DNA of 64,000 nucleotides from Pedobacter psychroterrae (GTDB lineage Bacteria > Bacteroidota > Bacteroidia > Sphingobacteriales > Sphingobacteriaceae), in assembly GCF_004331695.1 (NCBI RefSeq), contig NZ_SJSL01000001.1:558001-622000 (forward strand), in the 5' to 3' direction. The translations under genes and the position numbers were made by a program. A model generated the notes under the pieces. That model saw only the letters and a list, made by a program, of their open reading frames with translations. It searched no databases and was not told where the DNA came from. Below are positions 9,625 to 21,806 of the stretch, in pieces (position 1 is the first letter of the stretch; each line of letters begins with the position of its first letter).

Positions 9625-9654
9625 GTCTGTTTTAAGTAAAAACATGTCTGTTTT
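9625..9654 (+). promoter_or_regulatory. Predicted AraC operator: two perfect GTCTGTTTT repeats 21 bp apart
   Basis: GTCTGTTTT occurs at 9625-9633 and again at 9646-9654, an exact 9-bp direct repeat with 21-bp period, in the divergent region between araC (start 9598) and the fucose-dehydrogenase operon. Its counterpart lies upstream of the GH29 gene. A 12-bp perfect palindrome GCAATCGATTGC at 9707-9718 in the same gap is a further candidate site for another factor. Confidence 0.55.
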
Positions 9655-9756
9655 GGTCTAATATAAACATAATTCAACCAGTTACATTTGAGTTAACCAA
9701 AGAATTGCAATCGATTGCCTAATTGTATGCATTTCACTTTCGAAATTTATAAACTG

Positions 9757-9852
9757 ATGAAGCGAAGAACATTGATCAAAGGCAGCCTTGCAGGTCTTGC
9801 TACCTTATATGCCTCCCGAATTTTTTGTTTAACCCGGCAGCTACCTAAATGA
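9757..9852 (+). CDS. Short Tat-signal-like leader ORF, 31 aa, coupled to the dehydrogenase gene
   Basis: The ATG at 9757 opens a 31-codon frame beginning MKRRTLIKGSLAGLATLY, a twin-arginine signal-like sequence with an RR pair and a hydrophobic core. Its TGA overlaps the ATG of the next gene (ATGA at 9849-9852). Either it is a translated leader coupled to the dehydrogenase, or the remnant of a Tat-exported protein gene whose body was lost. One extra T in the run at about 9821-9826 would give a differently ended peptide (RIFLFNPAAT) that stops just before the same ATG. No homology can be asserted; real expression is uncertain. Confidence 0.35.
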   Translation: MKRRTLIKGSLAGLATLYASRIFCLTRQLPK

Positions 9853-10847
9853 AACTACCTCAAATTATTTTCGGCACCAGTGGCCTCGGCAACCTTTATG
9901 TTGCACTCGGTCAGGATGTCAAACAGGCGATCATCAGCGAATGCCTGAAATATTCTTCCTCCCCTGCTGTCTTTGACAGCGCAGGAAAATATGGGGCCGG
10001 GCTGGCACTGGAATCGCTAGGACAATGTCTCCGGACGCTGAAAGTAGACCCCGATGAGGTATTGATCAGCAACAAACTAGGCTGGTTGCGCACCGAGTTG
10101 AAAACCGATGAACCAACTTTTGAACCAGGTGTCTGGAAAAATTTAGCATATGACGCCATACAGAAAATAAGTTACGATGGTATCTTGGAATGTTATGAGC
10201 AGGGAAACGAGTTACTGGCCGGGTATGCCGCGAAGCTGGTTTCGGTACATGACCCTGATGAATATCTTGCTGCTTCTATAGATGCAACGGACTGGCAGCG
10301 GAGATATCAGGACATACTTGATGCCTACGCAGCGCTTCATGAACTGAAATTGACAGGCAAGGTGAACTCAGTTGGGGTTGGCGCCAAGGACTGGCGGATC
10401 ATTCAAAAGATCAGCAAAGATGTGCAGCTGGACTGGGTGATGATTGCAAATAGCATGACCATCCATCACCATCCCAGGGATCTGGTCCTGTTTATGGAAA
10501 AACTGGAGCGGCAAGGCGTGCTGATTATCAACTCCGCAATCTTTAATGCAGGATTTTTGACTGGCTCTGACTACTACAATTACCGCCGGGTAAGCCGGGA
10601 AATTCAGCCGGAGTTGTACCGCTGGCGGGATGAGTTTTACCAGCTTTGCGCTGCTTATGAGCTACCCCCGGCTGCGGCTTGTACTGCATTTGTATTCCGG
10701 GCACCGGGCGTACAGAGCATCGCTTTGAATACAACGAATCCTGAGCGGATAGGTTCGAATATGGGATTAAAAGATATCCATATCCCAGCAGGCTTTTGGC
10801 AGGAAATGAAAATGAAAAGATTAATAGATCAAGACTACGAAATATGA
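9849..10847 (+). CDS. Aldo/keto reductase, L-fucose (D-threo-aldose 1-) dehydrogenase type
   Basis: NAD(P)-dependent oxidation of L-fucose (possibly also L-galactose) to the lactone, the first step of the non-phosphorylating fucose pathway. AKR fold features: start LPQIIFGTSGLGNL, catalytic Asp/Tyr region VFDSAGKYGAGLAL, Lys in ISNKLGW, and HD in VSVHDPDEY. 332 aa, usual for this branch. It sits in a locus with two fucosidase-family enzymes and a sugar mutarotase, and overlaps that mutarotase by 4 bp (ATGA), which supports the assignment. Substrate specificity is from family and context, not proven. Confidence 0.85.
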   Translation: MKLPQIIFGTSGLGNLYVALGQDVKQAIISECLKYSSSPAVFDSAGKYGAGLALESLGQCLRTLKVDPDEVLISNKLGWLRTELKTDEPTFEPGVWKNLAYDAIQKISYDGILECYEQGNELLAGYAAKLVSVHDPDEYLAASIDATDWQRRYQDILDAYAALHELKLTGKVNSVGVGAKDWRIIQKISKDVQLDWVMIANSMTIHHHPRDLVLFMEKLERQGVLIINSAIFNAGFLTGSDYYNYRRVSREIQPELYRWRDEFYQLCAAYELPPAAACTAFVFRAPGVQSIALNTTNPERIGSNMGLKDIHIPAGFWQEMKMKRLIDQDYEI

Positions 10848-11179
10848 AAAGATATTGCTTGGCACTAGACCTGAAAAATGATCCAAAGCTCATTGCAGAA
10901 TATGAAAAGTGGCACCAACCCGGAAATGGCTGGCCTGAGATACGTGAAAATATAACCAGCTCGGGCATTACCGATATGCAGATCTACCGCACAGGTAACC
11001 GCTTGACCATGATCATGGAAACTACCGACGATTTTTCCTTTCAGCATCAGGCAGAACTGGCGGCAATTAATCCTAAAGTGCAGGATTGGGAGGTATTGAT
11101 GTCGGAGTACCAGCAACCTCTGCCCTGGGCCAAAGAGGGTGAAAAATGGTTGCTGATGGATCAAATATTTCAATTGTAA
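10844..11179 (+). CDS. L-rhamnose mutarotase-family protein (probable L-fucose mutarotase, type 2)
   Basis: Small cytoplasmic epimerase interconverting alpha and beta anomers of a deoxy sugar, feeding the dehydrogenase. 111 aa from the ATG at 10844, whose ATGA overlaps the stop of the preceding gene; an in-frame ATG at 10796 would lie inside that gene and is rejected. DUF718 features: start MKRYCLALDL, then EYEKWH with the catalytic-type His, a central MQIYRTGNRLTMIMET, and a C-terminal PWAKEGEKWLLMD. The family includes L-rhamnose mutarotase; the fucose setting favours fucose. Confidence 0.88.
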   Translation: MKRYCLALDLKNDPKLIAEYEKWHQPGNGWPEIRENITSSGITDMQIYRTGNRLTMIMETTDDFSFQHQAELAAINPKVQDWEVLMSEYQQPLPWAKEGEKWLLMDQIFQL

Positions 11180-11256
11180 TGAAGGAGTATAAAACACGGG
11201 TATGCAGCAGAAAATGGAGTGATTAAGGCCATGGTTTCATTTTAACTAAAGATCAT

Positions 11257-12360
11257 ATGACACAACTAATAAATATAAAAATTCGGATCGTAGTAATCTG
11301 CCTATTAGCAGCATATCTTCCCGGCAACTTAACTGCGCAGCAAAAAAGCGAAGATAAGAAAGGGCTGAAAGACTATTACAAAAACTTTTTCCCTATAGGA
11401 GTTGCGGTTACACCGCGTCAGTTAAATGACCCGGCACAGCGCGCTTTTATCTTGAAGCATTTCAACAGCCTTACAGCAGAGAATGCAATGAAAATGGCAC
11501 CGATCCATCCGGAGGAAAACCGCTACAACTGGGAAGGGGCAGATGCAATCGTAGCTTTTGCACAGGAAAACGGCCTCAAAGTAAGGGGACATACTTTATG
11601 CTGGCATACACAGGCACCAAGATGGATGTTTCTCAATCAGGATGGTGGACAGGCAACCAAAGAACAGCTCCTAAATCGGCTTAAAGAACACATCTATGCA
11701 GTAGTTGGTCGTTATAAGGGAAAGATCTATGCCTGGGATGTCGTCAATGAAGCCATCGCAGATAATCCCCGCGAATTTTTGCGTAATTCACTCTGGTACA
11801 AGATCTGCGGCGAAGATTTCATCACAAAGGCATTTGAATATGCACATCAAGCTGATCCAAATGCCATTTTATTTTACAATGACTATAATACTGAATATCC
11901 TGAGAAAAGAGCACGCATCTATCGGCTGCTGAAAAAGCTAAAAGATAACGGGGTGCCGGTTCATGCCGTAGGATTGCAGGGACACTGGTCTGTTAAAGAC
12001 CCCTCGGAAGAAATGCTCACAACGGCTATTCAGCAGTATGCTTCGATTGGCCTGAAAGTCCAGGTGACTGAACTTGATGTTTCCATCTATACGGATGGAA
12101 ACATCCCTGAAAATGCCGGCACAGCAGGGCTTACAGGTTTTACTCCTGAATTGCAGAAGTTACAGGCCGAACAGTATGGCAAGTTCTTCAATGTATTTCG
12201 TCAGCAAAAAGACAAGCTTACCGGGGTGACTTTTTGGAACCTATCTGACCGCAACAGCTGGCTGGATAATTTTCCGGTAAGGGGTCGTAAGAACTATCCA
12301 TTGCTTTTTGATGCAGACCTACAACCCAAGAAGGCTTATTGGAACGTGATTGAGTTCTAG
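11257..12360 (+). CDS. Endo-1,4-beta-xylanase, GH10
   Basis: Secreted enzyme cutting the xylan backbone. Signal peptide about 1-28 (ends LTAQ), then one GH10 barrel with no binding module (367 aa). Key motifs: GHTLCWHTQAP, general acid/base Glu about residue 165 in WDVVNEAI, and nucleophile Glu about residue 272 in QVTELDVSI, with WNLSDRNSWLDNFP near the end. It starts 77 bp after the mutarotase and 16 bp before the GH95 gene; it is probably co-transcribed with the downstream genes. Confidence 0.96.
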   Translation: MTQLINIKIRIVVICLLAAYLPGNLTAQQKSEDKKGLKDYYKNFFPIGVAVTPRQLNDPAQRAFILKHFNSLTAENAMKMAPIHPEENRYNWEGADAIVAFAQENGLKVRGHTLCWHTQAPRWMFLNQDGGQATKEQLLNRLKEHIYAVVGRYKGKIYAWDVVNEAIADNPREFLRNSLWYKICGEDFITKAFEYAHQADPNAILFYNDYNTEYPEKRARIYRLLKKLKDNGVPVHAVGLQGHWSVKDPSEEMLTTAIQQYASIGLKVQVTELDVSIYTDGNIPENAGTAGLTGFTPELQKLQAEQYGKFFNVFRQQKDKLTGVTFWNLSDRNSWLDNFPVRGRKNYPLLFDADLQPKKAYWNVIEF

Positions 12361-12376
12361 TATAAACAACATTTAG

Positions 12377-15692
<3,316 letters not shown>

Positions 15693-15717
15693 TACCACTA
15701 CACCTTAAAAATAAAAA

Positions 15718-18672
15718 ATGAAAAAATACCTCATAATAGCCGGACTATGCCTTGTGGCCCTGATTAGCTTCAAGGGCAGCCTCATCAAAAAGGATCAGGG
15801 CCGGCGCCTGGAAATCCTTTTACTGGGACACAACGCTAAAAATCACAATTCAGAAAAATTTACAGAGATCATCTCACAGGATTTCTTCAAAAATGGCATT
15901 AACATCAGCTACACTACTAATCCGGATGACTTAAACGCCGAGAACCTGGCTAAGTACGATGGGCTGATGATCTATGCCAATTATGATCAAATTACCCCTG
16001 GCCAGGAAAAAGCGTTGCTGGATTTTGTAAAAAGCGGTAAAGGCTTTATTCCGGTACACTGCGCCTCCTGGTGTTTCCAGAACTCCCCTGCTTACATCGA
16101 TATGCTGGGCGGGCAGTTTAAAACGCATGGCACCGGAGACTTTGAAATGGTAGTTAAAGATGGAAAGCATCCTGCCATGAAAGGAATTTCGTCTTTTACC
16201 ACCTGGGACGAAACCTATGTCCATGATAAGTTGGCAAAAGACATCCATGTGCTGACTGAACGCATGGAGGGAGACCGTCATGAGCCCTACACCTGGGTGA
16301 AAAAATACGGAAAAGGTAAGGTATTTTATACCGCTTATGGTCACGATGACCGCAGCTGGAAAAACCCTGGCTTTTTAAAACTTTTGCAAAACGGTGTGCT
16401 TTGGGCAATAAACGATGCGGCACGCAAGGACTGGGAAAAACTGCCGAAACCGGCCCCAGCCTATACTGATGCCAAACTACCAAACTATGAAAAAAGGCCG
16501 GGTGGCTTCCAGTTGCAGGCTGCATTAAATCCTCTTGAATCCCAGCAAATGACCCAAGTTCCTGTTGACTTTAAGCTTGAGCTCTTTGCTGCTGAACCTG
16601 ACATTACTAAACCCATTGCCATGGCCTGGGATGAAAGGGGCCGCTTATGGATCCTGGAAACCATAGATTATCCAAATACAGTTCGTGAAGTCAAGGGTGA
16701 AGGACAAGACCGCATCAAGATCTGTGAAGATACCAATGGAGATGGAAAAGCAGATAAGTTTACCATCTTTGCCGACAAGTTCAATATCCCAACCAGTATT
16801 GTCTTTGCTAATGGCGGGGTGATCATCGCACAGGCTCCTGATTTTATATTCCTGAAGGATACCGATGGTGATGATAAGGCAGACATCCGGGAAAAGGTTA
16901 TGGGCAACTGGGGTACCTATGATACCCATGCTGGCCCTTCAAGTCTGCATTACGGATTTGACAATAAGATTTGGGGTACAGTTGGTTATTCAGGCTACCA
17001 TGGCAGCACCAAATTTAACCAGGGTGCTTACCGCTTTGATGTAGATGGGAAAAATATCGAATTTATGGGGGCAGCCAGTAACAACACCTGGGGACTAGGC
17101 TTTTCAGAAAACAATGACGTTTTTATCTCCACTGCAAACAATACCCATAGTGCCTTCCTTGGAATCCCCTTTTCTTACCTGGACAGGATCAAGCAACCGG
17201 CAAACAAAGCCATTGATAAGATTGACGGACACTATGCCATGCACGTAGTGACCAAGAACCTGCGCCAGGTAGATGTCTTTAACGGATTTACAGCCGCGGC
17301 AGGTCATAACCTGTATACCGCCAGAAACTTTCCAAAAAGATACTGGAACAGCATAGCTTTTGTGAACGAGCCTACCGGCCGCGTAGTACATGAGGCGGTA
17401 CTAGAACGTAAAGGTTCCGGCTTTGCCGAAAAAGATGGCTGGAACCTGGCGGCCAGTGCCGATGAATGGTTCGGGCCGGTTCACAGTGAGGTAGGGCCCG
17501 ACGGCGCGGTCTGGATGCTGGACTGGTACAATTTCATCATCCAGCACAATCCGACTCCGCAAGGATTTGAGAATGGAAAGGGTAATGCCTATATCAACCC
17601 GCTTAGGGACCGAACACACGGGCGGATCTACAGGATCGTATACAAAAATGCCAAAGCACAGCAGATCAAATCGCTGGACCGAAAAAACATTGCTTCGCTG
17701 ATCAGCGGGCTGAAAAGCGACAATATGTTCTGGCGCATGACTGCACAAAGACTGATCGTAGAAAATAAGGATAAATCAGTTGCTCCCCAGCTTTATGCGC
17801 TGATCAGCGATAAAAAAATAGATGAGATTGGCATCAACGCTCCTGCCATCCATGCCTTGTGGGCCTTGCATGGTTTGGGTTTAATGGATGGATCGAATAC
17901 AGAAGCATTTAATATCGCCGTTCAAGCGCTCGCGCACCCTGCTGCCGGCGTTCGGAAGGCAGCTTTACAAGTGTTACCTAACAACTCAGCAACACTGTCC
18001 GCTATTCAAAAAGCGGGCCTGCTAAACGATCCGGACCTGAACACAAGGCTGGCAGCTATACTCAAGACATCTGATCTGCCAGTTTCTTCAGATCTGACAA
18101 AAGAGTTGCAATCGGCAGCAGGACTAAGCCAGAACAGTGAAGACCGCTGGATCAAAGAAGCATTAAAAGTTGCACAGGCAAAACATGGAGAAGCCAGCGC
18201 AGCTGATGCCCATGGAGCTCACAACATGAACTCTGGCGAGAAAACAGACGGCAATAATAAAGAAGTAAAAGATGCTACTGCTCCAGGAAAAGCTGATCAG
18301 GTTGTTAAAATCACGCCTGTAGTCAATGCAATGAAATTTAAGCAGACCACATTTACGGTTAAGGCAGGTACTACCGTAGAAATAGAATTCTCAAACATTG
18401 ATTTCATGCAGCATAACCTCCTGATCCTGCAAAAAGGAAGCATGGATAAAGTGGGTGCAGCGGCCGACCAGATGGCACAGGATCCAAAGGGCGCTGAAAA
18501 GCAGTATGTTCCTAAGATTCCCGAGGTACTGTTCTTTACGCCACTGGTAAATCCTGAAGACACATTCAAACTGCGGTTTAAAGTTCCTTCAGTGACCGGT
18601 GATTACCCCTACATCTGTTCCTTCCCTGGACACTGGCGGATCATGAACGGAGTGATGAAAGTAGTTAAATAG
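15718..18672 (+). CDS. ThuA domain - PVC-type dehydrogenase - HEAT-like - azurin-like fusion
   Basis: Exported multidomain protein of 984 aa. Order: hydrophobic N-terminus (about 1-20); ThuA-like glutamine-amidotransferase fold (about 30-240; VHCASWCFQNSPAYIDMLGG, YTAYGHDDRSW); a PVC-type membrane-bound dehydrogenase beta-propeller (about 285-640; ELFAAEPDITKPIAMAWDERG, DTNGDGKADKF); a HEAT-like helical part (about 660-830); a low-complexity linker; and a C-terminal type-1 copper domain (about 865-984). The copper ligands are complete: H899 in MQHN, C967, H972 in PGHW and M976. No CxxCH heme motif is present. Probably oxidises a sugar or sugar derivative with azurin as built-in electron acceptor (inference). 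It follows the esterase by 25 bp. Confidence 0.88.
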   Translation: MKKYLIIAGLCLVALISFKGSLIKKDQGRRLEILLLGHNAKNHNSEKFTEIISQDFFKNGINISYTTNPDDLNAENLAKYDGLMIYANYDQITPGQEKALLDFVKSGKGFIPVHCASWCFQNSPAYIDMLGGQFKTHGTGDFEMVVKDGKHPAMKGISSFTTWDETYVHDKLAKDIHVLTERMEGDRHEPYTWVKKYGKGKVFYTAYGHDDRSWKNPGFLKLLQNGVLWAINDAARKDWEKLPKPAPAYTDAKLPNYEKRPGGFQLQAALNPLESQQMTQVPVDFKLELFAAEPDITKPIAMAWDERGRLWILETIDYPNTVREVKGEGQDRIKICEDTNGDGKADKFTIFADKFNIPTSIVFANGGVIIAQAPDFIFLKDTDGDDKADIREKVMGNWGTYDTHAGPSSLHYGFDNKIWGTVGYSGYHGSTKFNQGAYRFDVDGKNIEFMGAASNNTWGLGFSENNDVFISTANNTHSAFLGIPFSYLDRIKQPANKAIDKIDGHYAMHVVTKNLRQVDVFNGFTAAAGHNLYTARNFPKRYWNSIAFVNEPTGRVVHEAVLERKGSGFAEKDGWNLAASADEWFGPVHSEVGPDGAVWMLDWYNFIIQHNPTPQGFENGKGNAYINPLRDRTHGRIYRIVYKNAKAQQIKSLDRKNIASLISGLKSDNMFWRMTAQRLIVENKDKSVAPQLYALISDKKIDEIGINAPAIHALWALHGLGLMDGSNTEAFNIAVQALAHPAAGVRKAALQVLPNNSATLSAIQKAGLLNDPDLNTRLAAILKTSDLPVSSDLTKELQSAAGLSQNSEDRWIKEALKVAQAKHGEASAADAHGAHNMNSGEKTDGNNKEVKDATAPGKADQVVKITPVVNAMKFKQTTFTVKAGTTVEIEFSNIDFMQHNLLILQKGSMDKVGAAADQMAQDPKGAEKQYVPKIPEVLFFTPLVNPEDTFKLRFKVPSVTGDYPYICSFPGHWRIMNGVMKVVK

Positions 18673-18696
18673 CAATTAGTTTAAACAAAAAAATAA

Positions 18697-19218
18697 ATGA
18701 ATAAATATTCGATCTTCTGTTTTCTTTTCTTTTTTGCCATGTTCAGCAGTAAAATATCTCTGTCCCAAAACACCTTTAGCAGCAAGCTAATCAGTATCGG
18801 TGTGGTAGTTTCAGATCTTGACCGCTCCATGGATTTTTACCTCAACGGTATCGGCATGGTTAAGACCAGTTCTTTTAACCTGGATAAGGATTTTACCAAA
18901 CGTTCGGGCCTGACAGGTGGCGTTCCCGTGACAGTGAACGTATTGAAACTGGAAAACAGCCCTGAGGCCAATGAATGGAAAATAATGAGCTTTGGTAAAT
19001 CACCCAGTCATCCCAAACAAAAATTCGTTCAGGATGATACGGGTATGCAATACATTACCATTAATGTGAAATCACTTCGGCCGGTAATGGAAAGACTGAA
19101 AAAGCTCAAAGTTTCTTTACTGGGTAACACTCCTACCCCGCTGAATAAAGACCTTCACTTTTTGCTGGTGCAAGATCCTGACGGCAACTTTGTCGAATTG
19201 ATTGGTGCGCTTGATTAG
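18697..19218 (+). CDS. VOC-superfamily (glyoxalase-like) protein with signal peptide
   Basis: Vicinal-oxygen-chelate fold protein of 173 aa, predicted exported: signal-like residues 1-24 (FCFLFFFAMFSSKISLSQ). The betaalphabetabetabeta modules are recognisable from SIGVVVSDLDRSMDFYLNGIGM and from FLLVQDPDGNFVELIG near the C-terminus. Members range from glyoxalases to ring-cleaving dioxygenases and binding proteins; no function is assigned. Last gene of the xylan/fucose operon, 25 bp after the fusion gene and followed at once by a terminator. Confidence 0.85.
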   Translation: MNKYSIFCFLFFFAMFSSKISLSQNTFSSKLISIGVVVSDLDRSMDFYLNGIGMVKTSSFNLDKDFTKRSGLTGGVPVTVNVLKLENSPEANEWKIMSFGKSPSHPKQKFVQDDTGMQYITINVKSLRPVMERLKKLKVSLLGNTPTPLNKDLHFLLVQDPDGNFVELIGALD

Positions 19219-19220
19219 CC

Positions 19221-19257
19221 ATTTTGTGGGATCGGATTTTATCTGATCCCACAAAAT
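19221..19257 (+). terminator. Intrinsic terminator after the xylan/fucose operon
   Basis: Inverted repeat ATTTTGTGGGATC...GATCCCACAAAAT, about 15 bp of stem with one mismatch and a short A/T loop, starting 3 bp after the VOC stop codon. It is followed by TATATCTTTT. It marks the end of the plus-strand transcript. Confidence 0.75.
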
Positions 19258-19335
19258 TATATCTTTTCGACCTTATGAGATCTTTACCCTTGAAAATTTT
19301 TGCATTTTGTTTTGTCCTTTATTGTCTGTTAATGA

Positions 19336-19446
19336 TAGTATACTCTCGCGGTCATCGCCGCCAAACAAAGATTTCACATCGATCCAGGCACGGTGCAACG
19401 TACCTGCTACGCTGTTTCCAGTGTCGTTTTCATAAGTTGGTGTTTT
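19336..19446 (-). pseudogene. Relic of a DUF2383 (PA2169-type four-helix-bundle) gene
   Basis: Minus-strand translation gives SVAGTLHRAWIDVKSLFGG followed by DDRESIL, which closely resembles the conserved middle of PA2169/DUF2383 helical-bundle proteins. The expected downstream helix is missing, because the frame runs into unrelated residues and a stop. Upstream residues do not extend the family either. I therefore read it as a gene fragment. Family name is from memory of the motif. Confidence 0.5.
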
Positions 19447-19567
19447 TGAATAGGAACAACGCCTGCATTTATCCCTCATCGTTCTTAAAGCTTGGGTACA
19501 GAATGTTCTGCTCAATCTGCCCAAAATAAGCCGCTGTGTTCAGGCACTCTGTACAACTTTGTTCCAA

Positions 19568-19651
19568 TCAGGGCAACTCAAAGTAAAAAGTGGATCCACC
19601 GTTAAATTCGCTTTCTGTCCATATTTTACCCTGATGTCGGGTAATGATCTC
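19568..19651 (-). pseudogene. 3' relic of a second histidine kinase gene
   Basis: Minus-strand codons read EIITRHQGKIWTESEF then NGGSTFYFELP and a stop, the usual last 27 residues of a HATPase_c domain. They align by eye with the end of the adjacent kinase (GGEIKVQSDLD...GSTFSFVLP), which stops 17 bp upstream. Nothing of the rest of the kinase is present, so this looks like the leftover end of a paralogous or earlier gene after recombination. Confidence 0.6.
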
Positions 19652-19668
19652 CGGACCGGCTCTCAATT

Positions 19669-21596
19669 TTAAGACTTACTGATTTGCGCGTGAACCGGTA
19701 GTACAAACGAAAATGTTGATCCTGCATCCAAGTCACTTTGTACCTTGATTTCGCCGCCGTGCAGTTTAAGTAGCTCAGCTACTAAATACAACCCGATTCC
19801 AAAGCCTGACACATGACCCTGGCGATCGTCTTGAACCCGGTAAAAGCGTTCAAACAGCCTGGCCTGATCTGCCTTGGAGATTCCACGCCCCTGGTCAGTC
19901 ACGCTAAAGGCAACATGCCCATTGTTTAGCGCACACTTCAGGGAAACAGTAGTACCTTCAGGTGAATACTTAATGGCGTTTCCCACCAGATTGGTCAGCA
20001 CCTGACCAATCTTCTCCCGGTCACCAGCGATGGTCACCTCCTCACATGCCTCATATTTAATTACGTGTGTACTGGATAAGGTTAAGGTCTCACTCATCGT
20101 TTCCTCCATAAGATCTGTTAATGAAAAGCTGGAAACATTCAGCGACATTTTACCCTCTTCCAGCCGGGAAAGGTTCAAAAAGTCCTGAATCAGGGTCGTC
20201 ATTTTCCGTGTCTGGATTTCCGCCCGGACCAACACTTTTTCTGTGAAAGGATCTACGCGTTGTATAGCCTTGACAAGGGCAAGCTGTATGTAAGAGCGCA
20301 TCGAGGTCAAAGGAGTTTTCAGTTCATGGCTTACAATGGCAATGAAATCATTTTTACGTTGCTCCTCATGCTTCTTATCGGTAATATCCCTGGCTATTTT
20401 AGAAATGCCGATAATCCTGCCCGATGCATCATCACCGGGGAAATCGTTAAAGAAACGTCCAGCAGCTTCCCAAATTTCGTTTTGCGTTTGGTCTCAAAGT
20501 GATCGACCCGTTGTCCGCTCTTCAGCCTGGAAATGATTTCCGGCTCTTCCTGCAACCGGTCTGTAGGGATCAATTTCACTATAGACTGGCCGATCATTTC
20601 TTCAGCAGTATAACCAAAAAGGCGTTCCGCAGAACTGTTCCAGCTGGTTACCATACTGTTCAGATCCTTACTGATGATGGCATCATCAGAGTGGGAAACG
20701 ATAGCAGACAGCATCGCACTCTGTTTTTCCGCCTCAATGACATCGGTAATATCCCTGGCTATTTTCGACACGCCAATGATTTTACCTTGTTCATCCTTTA
20801 CCGGAGAAATTGTCAGAGAAACGTCGATTAATTCCCCCGTTTTAGTGAGGCGTTTGGTATGAAAATATCGCACACGTTCACCCTTGCGCAGCCTGCTGAG
20901 GATCCGCGTCTCTTCATCCTGGCGGTCAACGGGAATCAACTTCAGCACAGAATGGCCAATAATTTCTTCAGGCAGGTAGCCAAAGATTCGCTGGGCCGAT
21001 GGGTTCCAGCTAGTAATGATGCCACTCAAATTCTTGCTGATGATCGCATCATCGGTGGAGTCAACGATGGCCGAAAGGATCAGACTTTTCTCGGAATTCA
21101 TTCTCAGGCCTGTAATGTCACGGGCGATTTTAGATATACCGATAATATTACCGGACGCATCTTTTATAGGTGAAACTGTCAGCGAAACATCAACCAGTCC
21201 TCCCTGTTTATTCAATCGCTTGGTCTCAAAATACGCTACCCGTTCACCGCGTCTTATTTTAAGTAAAATATGTGCCTCTTCCTCTGCGCGTTCAGCAGGA
21301 ATCAGCTTATTAATGGATAACCCGATCATTTCTGAGGCCGAGAATCCGAAGATGCGTTCCGCCGCAAGGTTCCAGCTGGTGACAAAACCGTTGAGGTCTT
21401 TACTAATGATCGCATCATCCGAGGAATCTACTATAGATGATAGCATCGCGCTGCGCTCTTCAGCAATCCGAAGCTTTTCAGCCAAAGTATCCTTGCTGCT
21501 GGCCTCCGCATGCTTTTCGCCTTCAGGAAAACCATTCGCACTGGTTTGGTCATTCAGTGCTGCATCGTCGTCCAGCGGATTAATAGTTTCTTGCAT
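19669..21596 (-). pseudogene. Triple-PAS sensor histidine kinase, split by a one-base frameshift
   Basis: Cytoplasmic hybrid-free sensor kinase. The 5' part (21596 to about 20430) encodes three very similar PAS domains, each with DDAIISK, TSWN, a glycine-rich FGY/FGF and the end SKIARDIT. In the third, ISPV is followed by a frame break near 20428-20434: reading on gives a stop 11 codons later, whereas shifting one base restores DASGRIIGISKIARDIT, SHELKTPLTSM (H-box), DREKIGQVLTNLVGNA (N-box), DQGRGI and GFGIGLYL to 19669. Start ATG 21596 is preferred over the upstream alternative at 21653. One missing base explains everything. It may be true decay or a sequencing error. Confidence 0.85.
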
Positions 21597-21806
21597 GATT
21601 AAAGATAATATAAAAAAGAGACATCGCCTTTTTGTTTTATAGCGGGCGATCATGCTTCTTCTAAGACCATAACACTAAGAAGCGCCAAAAAGTTTAAGGT
21701 GGTGAGATCCGTGCGAGTTTGTTTTATTAAAACACGTAGATATTCATTCAAACCAAGAATATTCCTAAAGTCCTTTCATTAAGAAATTGTAACGTGCTCT
21801 GGCTTC

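Larger units (their letters stand above)
19258..19668. other. Gene-free decayed zone with two minus-strand relics
   Basis: About 410 bp without an intact gene. It contains two recognisable minus-strand coding relics (19336-19446 and 19568-19651), each annotated separately, joined by sequence whose frames are closed by stops. It sits between the terminator of the xylan operon and the frameshifted histidine kinase. Confidence 0.6.

Noticed and set aside
19224..19529. 101-codon plus-strand frame in the decayed zone
   Set aside because: Starts within the terminator and crosses both minus-strand relics; no family resemblance.
21016..21642. 208-codon plus-strand frame opposite the PAS-rich kinase
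   Set aside because: Low-complexity Ser/Ile-rich translation mirroring the repeated PAS codons; the minus strand explains it.
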